Shown here piece by piece: positions 8,770 through 17,773 of a stretch of 38,380 bases of DNA. Under the pieces are notes generated by a model. It was given only the letters and a program-made list of their open reading frames with translations, was not told the DNA's origin and searched no databases. Where the stretch lies: contig JAGUVT010000106.1 in NCBI GenBank assembly GCA_020062745.1, positions 1 through 38,380 on the forward strand. Direction: 5' to 3'. The position numbers and the translations under genes were made by a program. Source of the stretch: Deltaproteobacteria bacterium. Lineage in GTDB: Bacteria; Bacillota; Desulfotomaculia; Desulfotomaculales; JAGUVT01. How positions within the stretch are numbered: the stretch's first letter is position 1; each line of letters opens with the position of its first letter.

Positions 8770-10263
8770 TCAAGCTATTTGCTGCAATGAAAGGTGCCGC
8801 CCCATAGATTCCTGATAGAGTTGAAGGTATTCAACAGCAGATCGGGCCCAGGAAAAATCCAGTTCCATGACATTTCTAACCAGCTTATACCATTTCTCCG
8901 GTTCATCCCGGTAAAGTTTTAGCGCCCGGAAGATGGCCTTTTTCATGGCGTCGCTGCTGTATTCAAAAAATCCGAAACCGTTCCCGGAACCGGTAAGCGG
9001 ATCATAATCACTTACTGTATCGGCCAGCCCACCGGTAAAACGTACAACCGGGATCGTTCCGTAACGCAGGCTGATCAACTGGCCGAGACCGCAGGGCTCA
9101 AAGCGGGAAGGCATTAAAAATATATCGGCTCCGGCGTAAATACGCTGTGCTAGAATCGGGTTAAAGCCAATATAAAGGCCTATCTTAGCGGGAAAGCGTT
9201 CTTTTATCTTTTCCAGCAGTTGCTCGTAATACCGGTCACCGCTGCCGAGAACTACCAACTGGATGTCTTCCTTCATTAAATCATCTATTATTTCCGCAAG
9301 CAAGTCGAGTCCTTTTTGTCCTACCAGGCGCGAGATTAAACCAATAACCGGTACCTCCTGGACAGGCAGGCCCATTTCCTTCTGGAGCGCATATTTATTT
9401 TCCCGTTTATTATAAGCAGTAAATTGATCATAGTTCCGGTGAATTCTCGGATCGGTCTTCGGATTAAATTCATGGTAGTTGATCCCGTTAACGATACCGT
9501 ACAAATCCCTGGAACGCTTGCGTAATACGCCGTCCATGCGCTCGCCTAGTTCGGGCTGCTGGATTTCCGCCGCATAAGTACGGCTAACCGTACTGACCAG
9601 ATCGGCATAAAGAATGCCAGCTTTCATGAAACTTACCATACCGTAGAATTCCAGCCGCTCCGGGTGATAAAACTCGCTGCCCAACCCGAGCAGGTTCAGC
9701 ACTTCCTTTGAAAAGTTGCCTTGATATTGAAGGTTGTGAATAGTAAATACCGTAGTAATCCGGGTGTAAAAGGGGTGCTGATGATAATTAACTTTCAAAA
9801 ACAAGGGGATTAAGCCGCACTGCCAGTCGTTACAGTGAATTATGTCAGGCTGCCAGTTTAACCGGGGCAACATTTCCAGGACAGTACGACAAAAGAAAGC
9901 AAACCGTTCGGCCTCGTCCGGAAACATGTACATCCCGTCCCGGTAGAAGTAATGGTAATTATTGATCATATAAACCGGGACCAGCCTGTGTTCACCTTGA
10001 AACTGGGCTTCAATGCTACTCTCCTGGATCACCGCAGTTTCCAAACGGTCACCAAACTGAACCGGGAAGTCCATCCGGTAGGACGCCCCCTCAATCTGCT
10101 TGTAATGAGGCATTGCCACCCGCACATCGTTGCCCAGGTTATCGTTGCCTACCGTGGCCAGAGCTTTCGGCAGTGAGCCAGCCACATCGGCCAGCCCCCC
10201 GGTTTTAGCAAAAGGAACCACTTCAGAAGCAACCAGAAGAATCTTTAGAGGCCGGTCAAACAT
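8770..10263 (-). CDS. glgA: Glycogen synthase (ADP-glucose)
   Basis: MFDRPLKILLVASEVVPFAKTGGLADVAGSLPKAL, SRFEPCGLGQLISLRYGTIPVVRFTGGLADTV. Start set at M13 of the tracked ORF, giving a short overlap with the galT 3' end. Confidence 0.95.
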   Translation of the reverse strand: MFDRPLKILLVASEVVPFAKTGGLADVAGSLPKALATVGNDNLGNDVRVAMPHYKQIEGASYRMDFPVQFGDRLETAVIQESSIEAQFQGEHRLVPVYMINNYHYFYRDGMYMFPDEAERFAFFCRTVLEMLPRLNWQPDIIHCNDWQCGLIPLFLKVNYHQHPFYTRITTVFTIHNLQYQGNFSKEVLNLLGLGSEFYHPERLEFYGMVSFMKAGILYADLVSTVSRTYAAEIQQPELGERMDGVLRKRSRDLYGIVNGINYHEFNPKTDPRIHRNYDQFTAYNKRENKYALQKEMGLPVQEVPVIGLISRLVGQKGLDLLAEIIDDLMKEDIQLVVLGSGDRYYEQLLEKIKERFPAKIGLYIGFNPILAQRIYAGADIFLMPSRFEPCGLGQLISLRYGTIPVVRFTGGLADTVSDYDPLTGSGNGFGFFEYSSDAMKKAIFRALKLYRDEPEKWYKLVRNVMELDFSWARSAVEYLQLYQESMGRHLSLQQIA

Positions 10264-11299
10264 AATGAAAAACCTCCTGTTTTTTATTCTGGAATTCATA
10301 AATTTCTTCAGTTTCCCTAAAAGCCTGAGCGGCTACTTCGGGAGGAGTAGGGTTGATATAACAGCCCGTGCCCAATTCGAATCCGGCCATTATGGTCAGG
10401 CGGGGTAGTATTTCCAGGTGCCAGTGATACTGATGCTCTTCCAGCACGTTAACGGGTGCGGTATGCAGTACCACATTATAAGGGATGTTTTTGATCATCA
10501 TATTCATCTTACGCAGCGTGGAACGTAAAACTTTAGCCAGATCCTTCACCTGCTTTTCCTGGATTAGCCCAAAGTCATGCTGGTGTTCTTTAGGCACAAT
10601 CCAATTCTCAAAAGGAAAGCGCGAAGCAAAAGGAGCAAAATTGAGAAAGTGATCACTATCTAAGACAACCCTTTCCTGGTTCTCACTTTCCAGTCTAACT
10701 ATATCACAAAAAACACACGTGCCATGTCTGTCTGCGTATTCCTTAATACCCTTTATTTCTTTTTTAATTTCATCGGGTACTTGCGGTATGGCAATTAACT
10801 GTGAGTGGGTATGTTCAAGTGAGGCACCGGCTGTTGACCCCGTATTCTTAAAGATCTGGATATATTTAAGTCTGACATCTTTCCGTAAATCCTGGAGGCG
10901 TTCCTGCCAAACCCAAATTACATCTTCGATTTGCTTTTCCGTTTGAGAATCCAAACCTGGCTCGTGATCGCTTGATTCAACGATCACTTCATGAGCGCCA
11001 ACCCCTGGCATTACCTGATAGATACCCCGTTTAAAAATATCGGACTCACCTTTGATACTTACAGCCGGAAACTTGTTAGGTACTACCCGCACCCACCATC
11101 CCGGTCCATCCTTAAGGCTGCCGGACTCCCGGCAGGACATAATTTCCGGCGGAGTTTGTTCTTCATTGCCGATACACAGAGGACATTCCTTGTTTTGCCG
11201 TTCCTCAACAATTTCCTTATAGTCAAACGGCCGTTTTCCGCGCTCAGTAGCGATGACAACCCACCGGTTGGTAATCGGGTCGTTTCTCCATTCAGACAT
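10256..11299 (-). CDS. galT: Galactose-1-phosphate uridylyltransferase
   Basis: RNDPITNRWVVIATERGKRP; CPLCIGNEEQTPPE; EHTHSQLIAIPQVP; HYHWHLEILPRL type motifs. Confidence 0.93.
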   Translation of the reverse strand: MSEWRNDPITNRWVVIATERGKRPFDYKEIVEERQNKECPLCIGNEEQTPPEIMSCRESGSLKDGPGWWVRVVPNKFPAVSIKGESDIFKRGIYQVMPGVGAHEVIVESSDHEPGLDSQTEKQIEDVIWVWQERLQDLRKDVRLKYIQIFKNTGSTAGASLEHTHSQLIAIPQVPDEIKKEIKGIKEYADRHGTCVFCDIVRLESENQERVVLDSDHFLNFAPFASRFPFENWIVPKEHQHDFGLIQEKQVKDLAKVLRSTLRKMNMMIKNIPYNVVLHTAPVNVLEEHQYHWHLEILPRLTIMAGFELGTGCYINPTPPEVAAQAFRETEEIYEFQNKKQEVFHYV

Positions 11300-11470
11300 T
11301 CTTAAGCCGCCTCCTGACCTGACTGTCTAATCTTGAGGTTACCGCAAAAGCAACTTTTTTATACAAAACTCACTTTTAATTTTCCTTTTTTGCAGGAAAC
11401 GCACAAAAACAATCGAATTAAATTTTTTAAGGTCATAAAAAGACATTATCCGGGAAGGAGGCAGTTCTGA

Positions 11471-12109
11471 GTGGCCAGAAATGCCGTCAATATCAAAGGA
11501 ACCAGAAACGGGCTGATAATCACCTTTGATGCTTTCAGCGAATTCGAAGAAATCAAAAAAAACCTGCGTACAAAAATAGAGTCGGCCGGTGACTTTCTAA
11601 AAGGCGCAAAGCTCTCTTTCTTCCATGACAGTCATCCCATTACAGATAATCAAAAAAGCGAATTGGCAGAAATCTGCCAGCAATATGGGCTGACTCTGCA
11701 TGCAGAAGCAACGTTGCCAAAAAACACGGTGCGCTTCCGGCGCTTCCCGGAATTTAGTGCTTCGCCTGCAACAGAAGGAGAAAGCGCCTTGCTGATAAAG
11801 CGAAATCTACGTTCCGGACAACAGGTTGTCTTTAACAAGCATATAATAGTGCTGGGCGATGTGCATCCCGGCGCGGAAATAGTTGCTGATGGTAACGTAT
11901 TAGTAATGGGTTGTTGCCGTGGTTCGGTTCATGCCGGAGCAAAAGGTGACCACACGGCTTATGTAATTGCCTATCGTCTTTTCTCGGAAAGTTTACGTAT
12001 CGCAGATGTTATTGGCCAACAAAAGAACCCGTTTTCCTCCCAGCCTCTAATAGCCCGTATAGTAACCAGAAATATTGTTTTTAAACCATTAAACAAATTA
12101 AAAATTTAA
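11471..12109 (+). CDS. minC: Septum site-determining protein MinC
   Basis: C-terminal NLRSGQQVVFNKHIIVLGDVHPGAEIVADGNVLVMGCCRGSVHAGAKGD is the MinC beta-helix signature; GTG start with upstream GGAGG. Confidence 0.92.
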   Translation: MARNAVNIKGTRNGLIITFDAFSEFEEIKKNLRTKIESAGDFLKGAKLSFFHDSHPITDNQKSELAEICQQYGLTLHAEATLPKNTVRFRRFPEFSASPATEGESALLIKRNLRSGQQVVFNKHIIVLGDVHPGAEIVADGNVLVMGCCRGSVHAGAKGDHTAYVIAYRLFSESLRIADVIGQQKNPFSSQPLIARIVTRNIVFKPLNKLKI

Positions 12110-12130
12110 AAGGGCCTTATAAAGGCCCTG
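12109..12130 (-). terminator. Intrinsic terminator for minus-strand mini-protein genes
   Basis: Minus strand CAGGGCCT-TTATA-AGGCCCTTTTAAATTTTT hairpin plus U-rich tail. Confidence 0.7.
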
Positions 12131-12133
12131 GTA

Positions 12134-12319
12134 TCAGCCAATCCATGAACTTGCCGTTTGGCATTGCTTGATACAGGCATCAATAGAAAGAAAAGCTTTG
12201 TTTAATTCGTCTTTTGCCCTCGGATCATGAGCCATATCGGCTACGTTTCGAATCATATTCTGGGTATTCTGGCACATGGCAACACATGAATAAATTGCTT
12301 GCGATTCCTTTAACGGCAT
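12134..12319 (-). CDS. Small CxxxC-repeat (predicted all-helical) protein, paralogue of the next ORF
   Basis: MPLKESQAIYSCVAMCQNTQNMIRNVADMAHDPRAKDELNKAFLSIDACIKQCQTASSWIG; two CxxxC motifs; RAKDELNKA block shared with 12344-12526. Confidence 0.75.
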   Translation of the reverse strand: MPLKESQAIYSCVAMCQNTQNMIRNVADMAHDPRAKDELNKAFLSIDACIKQCQTASSWIG

Positions 12320-12343
12320 AATTTTCCCCCCTCTTTGATAAAT

Positions 12344-12526
12344 TTACATTGTTTTCGTAAGTGCTTCCTCACAGTGTCTGACGCATGCATTAATAGATTG
12401 CATGGCTTTGTTTAACTCGTCTTTTGCTCTTAAGTCCGCGGTAGCCTCAGCAAGACTTTTGATGTCATTAGCACTATTTCTACAATGCGCAATACAAGAC
12501 TGGATCATTTGAGAATCTTTTAACAC
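12344..12526 (-). CDS. Small CxxxC-repeat (predicted all-helical) protein, tandem paralogue
   Basis: MLKDSQMIQSCIAHCRNSANDIKSLAEATADLRAKDELNKAMQSINACVRHCEEALTKTM; GTG start, strong RBS AGGAGGTGAAGGA. Confidence 0.78.
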   Translation of the reverse strand: MLKDSQMIQSCIAHCRNSANDIKSLAEATADLRAKDELNKAMQSINACVRHCEEALTKTM

Positions 12527-12588
12527 TCCTTCACCTCCTTTTACTTTCAGTATTATTTGTTTTAAAAATCAGCTTTATGCACAAATAA

Positions 12589-12612
12589 AAAAACCAGGAT
12601 TGATCATACCTG
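12589..12612 (-). terminator. Intrinsic terminator overlapping the 3' end of the sensor kinase gene
   Basis: Minus strand GCCAGGTATGATCAATCCTGGTTTTTTTATTT; CCAGG/CCTGG stem with a 7-T run. Confidence 0.6.
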
Positions 12613-14076
12613 GCTTTCTTTAACATATACCGGTATGGTAAAAGTAAACATACTGCCTTTACCGGGCTCGCTGACGACTTCGACATTGCCTCCATGCGCT
12701 TCGACGATCTGCCTGACAATAGCCAGCCCAAGACCGGTGCCGCTCCCGGTGCGGGAACGAGAACGGTCTGTTTTATGAAATCTTTCCCAGATTAAAGACT
12801 GCTCTTCCGGGGGAATACCGGGCCCGTTATCGCTGATCGAAACCTGAAGCATGCTTTCACTTTCCTGCACAGATAATTTAACCCATCCACCCTTTGGGGC
12901 CGCCCGGACGGCATTATCCAGCAGGTTGACCAGCACCTGCTCCAACCGGTCCGGATCGGCAAAAACGGCTGGTAACTGTTTTGGAAACAGCCTCTTGATT
13001 TCAACTCCTTTTTGCGCGGTAACAGGTTGAAACTTTTCAACAACGTGCCCGGCAAGAGCGGCAAGAGAAGTTTCTTTTCTGGCCATTTCCATCTGTCCCA
13101 GTTCCATCCGGCGCAAATCAAGCAACTCCGTAACCAGACGGCGTAACCTTAAAATTTCGGCCAGGATATTTTCCAGGTAACGTTGCCGGTCGACTTCGGA
13201 TTTCGCCATTCCGTCCAACAAAGCCTCGGTAAACCCCTGCATAATAGTAAGCGGCGTCCTCAGTTCATGCGAAACGTTAGCCACAAAGTCCCTTCTGGTT
13301 TGATTCAGATGTTCCAGAGCAGCCACTTTCTCCTGCAGTTCTTTACCCAGATAGTTTAAAGAATAAGCCAGGGCGCCTACTTCATCCTCCGATTTTACTC
13401 TTACCCGTTGAGAATAATCGCCATGGGCCAGCGCCTGGGCAATCTTATTCATTTCCAGCAAGGGTCTGGAAATAGAACGGGAGAAAAGCAAGCTTAACAG
13501 AGTTGCCAATAAAATACCGCCCAAGCCGGTATAAAGGGTGACTTTTTGCAGGTTTACCAGCCGGCTCTGAATTGGCGCCAGAGGAGCGCTTAAAACCACC
13601 GCCTCGCCAATTTCCCCCCCGCGTTTTACCGGAACAGCTACCGACAGCACCTCGCTGTCGAGAAAGCTGCTATATCCCCGGGAGGATATACTCTTCCCCG
13701 CCCACACCTGCTCCAGGTCCGCCGTGCGCCAGGGCATTCCGTGATGACCGGCCATACCGATTCTTGCCCCCACTCCGCGCCTCATCATACCCACACCTTC
13801 ACACTCTTTTACGGTACCTTCACGATCAATTATCATAAGGTTGGCACCAATCATGCCTGCCGTCATGGCCAAAAAATGGCCAAACTCCAAATCATTAGCG
13901 GCCAGGTTTTCCGCTATTTTTTCGCCTTCCTTTATTAATTGTTCAGCCTGCTGACTGTAATAAAGGCCTTTTAATTTTTCTGTCTGCAATATGCTCGATA
14001 CTACAATTACTATTACCACCAGCAAAACCGTCAATAGCCACAGTTTCAGCAAGATACTCCTCTTTATAAGGTTCAT
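12604..14076 (-). CDS. Sensor histidine kinase (two TM segments, HAMP, HisKA, HATPase)
   Basis: FVANVSHELRTPLTIMQGFTEALLDG; NLLDNAVRAAPKGG; GTGLGLAIVRQIVEAHGG; extracellular MMRRGVGARIGMAGHHGMPW segment. Confidence 0.93.
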   Translation of the reverse strand: MNLIKRSILLKLWLLTVLLVVIVIVVSSILQTEKLKGLYYSQQAEQLIKEGEKIAENLAANDLEFGHFLAMTAGMIGANLMIIDREGTVKECEGVGMMRRGVGARIGMAGHHGMPWRTADLEQVWAGKSISSRGYSSFLDSEVLSVAVPVKRGGEIGEAVVLSAPLAPIQSRLVNLQKVTLYTGLGGILLATLLSLLFSRSISRPLLEMNKIAQALAHGDYSQRVRVKSEDEVGALAYSLNYLGKELQEKVAALEHLNQTRRDFVANVSHELRTPLTIMQGFTEALLDGMAKSEVDRQRYLENILAEILRLRRLVTELLDLRRMELGQMEMARKETSLAALAGHVVEKFQPVTAQKGVEIKRLFPKQLPAVFADPDRLEQVLVNLLDNAVRAAPKGGWVKLSVQESESMLQVSISDNGPGIPPEEQSLIWERFHKTDRSRSRTGSGTGLGLAIVRQIVEAHGGNVEVVSEPGKGSMFTFTIPVYVKESQV

Positions 14077-14831
14077 TTTGCCACCTCAAATTTATAGCCG
14101 ATGCCCCACACCGTAGTAATAAAAGAAGGGCTCTCCGGTATTTTTGCCAGTTTATCCCGCAAGCGGTTGATATGAGTATCCACTGTTCTGGCATCACCAA
14201 AATAATCGTAGCCCCACACTGCCTCCAAAAGCTTTTCCCGGCTGAACACCCGGCCGGGGTATTTTGCCAGGTAATAAAGCATTTCGAACTCTTTAGGGGT
14301 AAGCGAAACCGGCTGACCCGAAACCAGCACTAAGCGAGAAGAGGGATCAATGGTTATATCGCCGTAATCTAAGGCACTCGTTCCATCGGTAGTATCTCCC
14401 CGGACCTCAGATGACCCGGTACGGCGCAGCACGGCTTTCACTCTGGCCACCAGTTCCCGCGGGCTAAACGGTTTTACTACGTAGTCATCGGCGCCCAGTT
14501 CCAGGCCAAGTACCCGGTCGATTTCAGCCTCCCGGGCGGTCAGCATTATAACCGGCATGTCCGAAGTCTTTCTTACTTCCCGGCAAACCTCCCACCCGTT
14601 GCGTTTGGGCATCATTAAATCCAGCACCAGCAGGTCCCATTTTCCCGCCGCCAGGCAATCAAGCGCCTCCTGACCGTCAGCCGCTTCCCCGACCGCAAAG
14701 CCCTCTTTTTCAAGATACATCCTTGTTACTTCCCGAATTTTTTGTTCGTCATCGGCAACCAGAATCCTAAACTGCCGGGACAAAAACCATGCCTCCTCTC
14801 CAAACGTATATTTTTTGCCTTGCCTGAACAT
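14073..14831 (-). CDS. OmpR-family response regulator
   Basis: FRILVADDEQKIREVTRMYLEKEGF...DLLVLDLMMPKRNGWEVCREVR...VKPFSPRELVARVKAVLRR and a C-terminal winged helix; ATGA overlap with the kinase. Exact start uncertain. Confidence 0.93.
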   Translation of the reverse strand: MFRQGKKYTFGEEAWFLSRQFRILVADDEQKIREVTRMYLEKEGFAVGEAADGQEALDCLAAGKWDLLVLDLMMPKRNGWEVCREVRKTSDMPVIMLTAREAEIDRVLGLELGADDYVVKPFSPRELVARVKAVLRRTGSSEVRGDTTDGTSALDYGDITIDPSSRLVLVSGQPVSLTPKEFEMLYYLAKYPGRVFSREKLLEAVWGYDYFGDARTVDTHINRLRDKLAKIPESPSFITTVWGIGYKFEVAK

Positions 14832-14872
14832 ATTAACCGCATTAAAACAACCATGACAAGGAGGATCATTTT

Positions 14873-15028
14873 ATGTCCAGAGTAACAAACTGCAACATCG
14901 AGGATTGCCGGCACAACCAGGATAAAACCTGCCAGGCCGAAGGGATTGAAGTCGCCGCCCGCGATCAAAACAAGGCCGGTTCAATGGAAAACACATGCTG
15001 CCAGACTTATAAGCCGAAAAGGTTGTAA
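14873..15028 (+). CDS. DUF1540-type small Cys-rich protein (51 aa)
   Basis: ATG with AAGGAGG upstream; MSRVTNCNIEDCRHNQDKTCQAEGIEVAARDQNKAGSMENTCCQTYKPKRL; shorter than the ORF-track cut-off. Confidence 0.8.
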   Translation: MSRVTNCNIEDCRHNQDKTCQAEGIEVAARDQNKAGSMENTCCQTYKPKRL

Positions 15029-15033
15029 CGGTT

Positions 15034-16473
15034 CTAATCCCTTCCTTTGATTACCGCCAGGGGCTTCAACCTGGCTACCTTCCGGGTCATCCCGATGGCA
15101 GCCAGGGTTTCCACCACCTGGTCGATATCCTTGTAAGCAGCCGGGGCTTCGTCCAGAAAGTCCCGGTAATTACGTGTGTTTATAAGGACATCGCCCATGC
15201 TGCGGGCAAATTCTTCCTTTGAGATGGACATTGACGCCGCGGAGCGGGAAAGAGTCCTGCCGGCGCCGTGGTTTACCGAGTAAAAGGATTCGGCCGCTTT
15301 TCCGGCGCCGGTTAAAACGTAGGAAGCCGTGCCCATACTGCCCGGAACAAGCACGGGATGTCCGGTAGAGCGGTATGCTTGCGGATTTACCGGATGCCCC
15401 GGCGGGCAGGCCCGGGTAGCACCCTTGCGGTGCACCAGCACCCTGCGCCCGCCATGTTCCTCCCACTTGGCGATATTATGAGCCACATCATAAACTGTTT
15501 TCAGTCCGGATTTTCCGGAAGACAGGCCGAAAACATCTTCAAACGCCCGCCGCACGCAGTGGGCAATCACCTGCCGGTTGGCAAAGGCAAAGTTTACGGC
15601 ACAGGCCATGGCCGCCCAGTAAGCCCGGCCTTCCGGAGAATCCACCGGCGCGCAGGCCAGGCCGCGGTTGGGAAGCTCAATGCCGTATTTCTTGGCCGCC
15701 TGCAACTGGCTCTTGCTGTAGTCGGTGCAGATCTGATGGCCGAAACCGCGGCTGCCGGTATGAATCATGACCAGCAACTGCCCCTCGAAAAGCCCGAATT
15801 TTTCAGCCACGTCCGGCTCGTAAATCTCGTCCGCCACCTGGACCTCGATAAAATGATTACCGCCGCCCAGGGTGCCAAGCTGCACCGCCCCTCTTTTGAT
15901 TGCCTCATCACTTACCGCGCCCAGGTCGGCTCCGGCCAGGCAGCCTTCTTCTTCGGTGTTAACCACATCATCCGGCCGGCCGAATCCCGCCTCCACCAAA
16001 GCCTGCGAGCCGAGATGCGCCGCCTCTTCAAACACCTTCCCGGTGATCTCCTTTTGCTTGCCTCTTTTACCCACGCCGGTAGGCACGTATTCTTCAATGC
16101 GGGTGATAAACTGCCGCAAAACGGGAACTTCCACCTTCCGGGCCGGCAGGCCGGTTGCCAGCAGGCGCACCCCGCAGTTTATGTCCATCCCCACCGCCCC
16201 GGCGGAAATCAACCCGTCTTTGGCGCTGGCCATTACCCCACCGATGGGCAGGCCGAACCCCTCGTGAATGTCCGGCATGCCGCAGACCGGCCCGACCACG
16301 CCGGGGAGCGAAGCCGCGTCGGCCAATTGTTCCAGGGACCTGTCCCGGTAGGCCAGCGGCAACAAAGCCCTGTTTAAATAAACAATACCGTCCACCCGCA
16401 TGGCTGCCGTGCGCTGCAGACGGTACCTGTTCGGCCCCTCCCTGATCAAATCCATCCGGGCACCTGCTCTCAT
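15034..16473 (-). CDS. rtcB: RtcB-type RNA ligase (start may be internal, ~16455)
   Basis: PVCGMPDIHEGFGLPIGGVMA, VGMDINCGVRLL, GTLGGGNHFIEVQ, MIHTGSRGFGHQICTDY, VNHGAGRTLSRSAA motifs. Confidence 0.95.
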   Translation of the reverse strand: MRAGARMDLIREGPNRYRLQRTAAMRVDGIVYLNRALLPLAYRDRSLEQLADAASLPGVVGPVCGMPDIHEGFGLPIGGVMASAKDGLISAGAVGMDINCGVRLLATGLPARKVEVPVLRQFITRIEEYVPTGVGKRGKQKEITGKVFEEAAHLGSQALVEAGFGRPDDVVNTEEEGCLAGADLGAVSDEAIKRGAVQLGTLGGGNHFIEVQVADEIYEPDVAEKFGLFEGQLLVMIHTGSRGFGHQICTDYSKSQLQAAKKYGIELPNRGLACAPVDSPEGRAYWAAMACAVNFAFANRQVIAHCVRRAFEDVFGLSSGKSGLKTVYDVAHNIAKWEEHGGRRVLVHRKGATRACPPGHPVNPQAYRSTGHPVLVPGSMGTASYVLTGAGKAAESFYSVNHGAGRTLSRSAASMSISKEEFARSMGDVLINTRNYRDFLDEAPAAYKDIDQVVETLAAIGMTRKVARLKPLAVIKGRD

Positions 16474-16798
16474 CCTGTCTTACCGTTATCATAACGGAGC
16501 CGGGCCGGTGATGTCAACAAATCGCCCCGGTTCCGCGCGTGCTTTTTCCTACGGGCTTGTAGCCGGAAACATCCAAGGCTTTAACGCCGGGCAGGAATCC
16601 CCAGTCTTTCAGCTCCATGTGTATCCGGGAGAGGGCGGCTATCTTTGTTCTGTTTGAGACAACTCCTTTTGAATATTTCTTTTTAAAAATTGTTAAAACA
16701 GGAAGGAAGATTTTAGTTTTCGGCGAAGTTTTCAAGTTGACAACAAGTTTAAAAGGAAACGTTAGGTCTCACAAGGACGATGGATTGAGAGGGCCAGA

Positions 16799-17773
16799 AT
16801 GAAGACGAAAAATCAGACGCTGTTTAATAAGAATCACAAGATCGCCGATAAGTTTGCACCATCGGAATCTATCGTCGTATACGCCGGCGACTGTCTTGAT
16901 CTGTTGAAATCCATCCCGGATGACTCGCTCCAACTCGTTGTTACTTCGCCCCCTTACAACATTGGTAAAGAATACGAGAAGAAACTTCATCTTGATTTGT
17001 ACCTCCAACAACAAGCCCAAGTCATCGTTGAATGCGTGCGGGCCTTGTCCCCTAAAGGTAGTATTTGCTGGCAGGTAGGGAACTATATTGACAGAGGGGC
17101 CATCATCCCCTTGGATACCGTCCTGTATCCTGTTTTCTCGAATCTTGGTCTTCGGATGCGGAATCGCATTATCTGGCACTTTGAGCACGGGTTACACTGC
17201 AGCCGCCGTTTCTCCGGACGGTATGAAACGATCATCTGGTTTACCAAGTCCGACGAATATGTGTTTAATCTCGACGCCGTGCGCATCCCCCAGAAATATC
17301 CCGGGAAGAAGTATTTCAAAGGACCGAAAGCTGGCCAGTATTCGTGCAACCCCCTTGGTAAGAATCCTGGTGACTTGTGGGTGATTCCGAATGTAAAAAG
17401 CAATCACGTTGAGAAAACCGAACATCCATGCCAGTTCCCCGTTGAGCTAATTGAAAGATTGGTGCTTTCTCTTACAAACGAGGGTGACTGGGTACTGGAC
17501 CCATTCCTTGGAACGGGCACCTCAGTCATCGCCGCTATTCGCCATGAGCGGCGGGGTGTTGGAGCGGAGACCGTCCCCAAGTATGTTGAGCTTGCACGAG
17601 AGAGAATCCAGAAGGAACTGGAAGGCACACTGAGGACCCGTCCTATGGACAGGCCGGTATATGATCCTGTTGAAGCGGGGAACAGGCTGACCACTTCCCC
17701 CTGGAAGAAAAACCCCGAGCAGACAACACTGTTCGAGAGAGGACCGAAATACGGGAGGAAGGCAGTCCGATGA
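16799..17773 (+). CDS. Site-specific DNA methyltransferase (beta-class amino-MTase) of a type II RM system
   Basis: VVTSPPYNIGKEYE (motif IV) precedes VLDPFLGTGTSVIAAIRHERRGVGAE (motif I); directly coupled to the downstream endonuclease. Confidence 0.92.
   Translation: MKTKNQTLFNKNHKIADKFAPSESIVVYAGDCLDLLKSIPDDSLQLVVTSPPYNIGKEYEKKLHLDLYLQQQAQVIVECVRALSPKGSICWQVGNYIDRGAIIPLDTVLYPVFSNLGLRMRNRIIWHFEHGLHCSRRFSGRYETIIWFTKSDEYVFNLDAVRIPQKYPGKKYFKGPKAGQYSCNPLGKNPGDLWVIPNVKSNHVEKTEHPCQFPVELIERLVLSLTNEGDWVLDPFLGTGTSVIAAIRHERRGVGAETVPKYVELARERIQKELEGTLRTRPMDRPVYDPVEAGNRLTTSPWKKNPEQTTLFERGPKYGRKAVR

Noticed and set aside
12109-12130. AGGGCCTTATAAAGGCCCT hairpin as the terminator of minC
   Set aside because: The T-rich tail follows only on the minus strand, so it more likely serves the mini-protein genes; plus-strand function is unsupported.
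12134-14831. Single four-gene operon RR-HK-CxxxC-CxxxC
   Set aside because: An intrinsic terminator overlaps the kinase stop codon and the mini-protein genes have their own leader, so co-transcription is not supported by sequence alone.
16514-16735. 73-aa minus-strand ORF between rtcB and the RM pair (…VVSNRTKIAALSRIHMELKDWGFLPGVKALDVSGYKPVGKSTRG…)
   Set aside because: Looks protein-like and could be a fragment of a mobile-element or phage gene, but I cannot assign it to a family. Not called as a feature.
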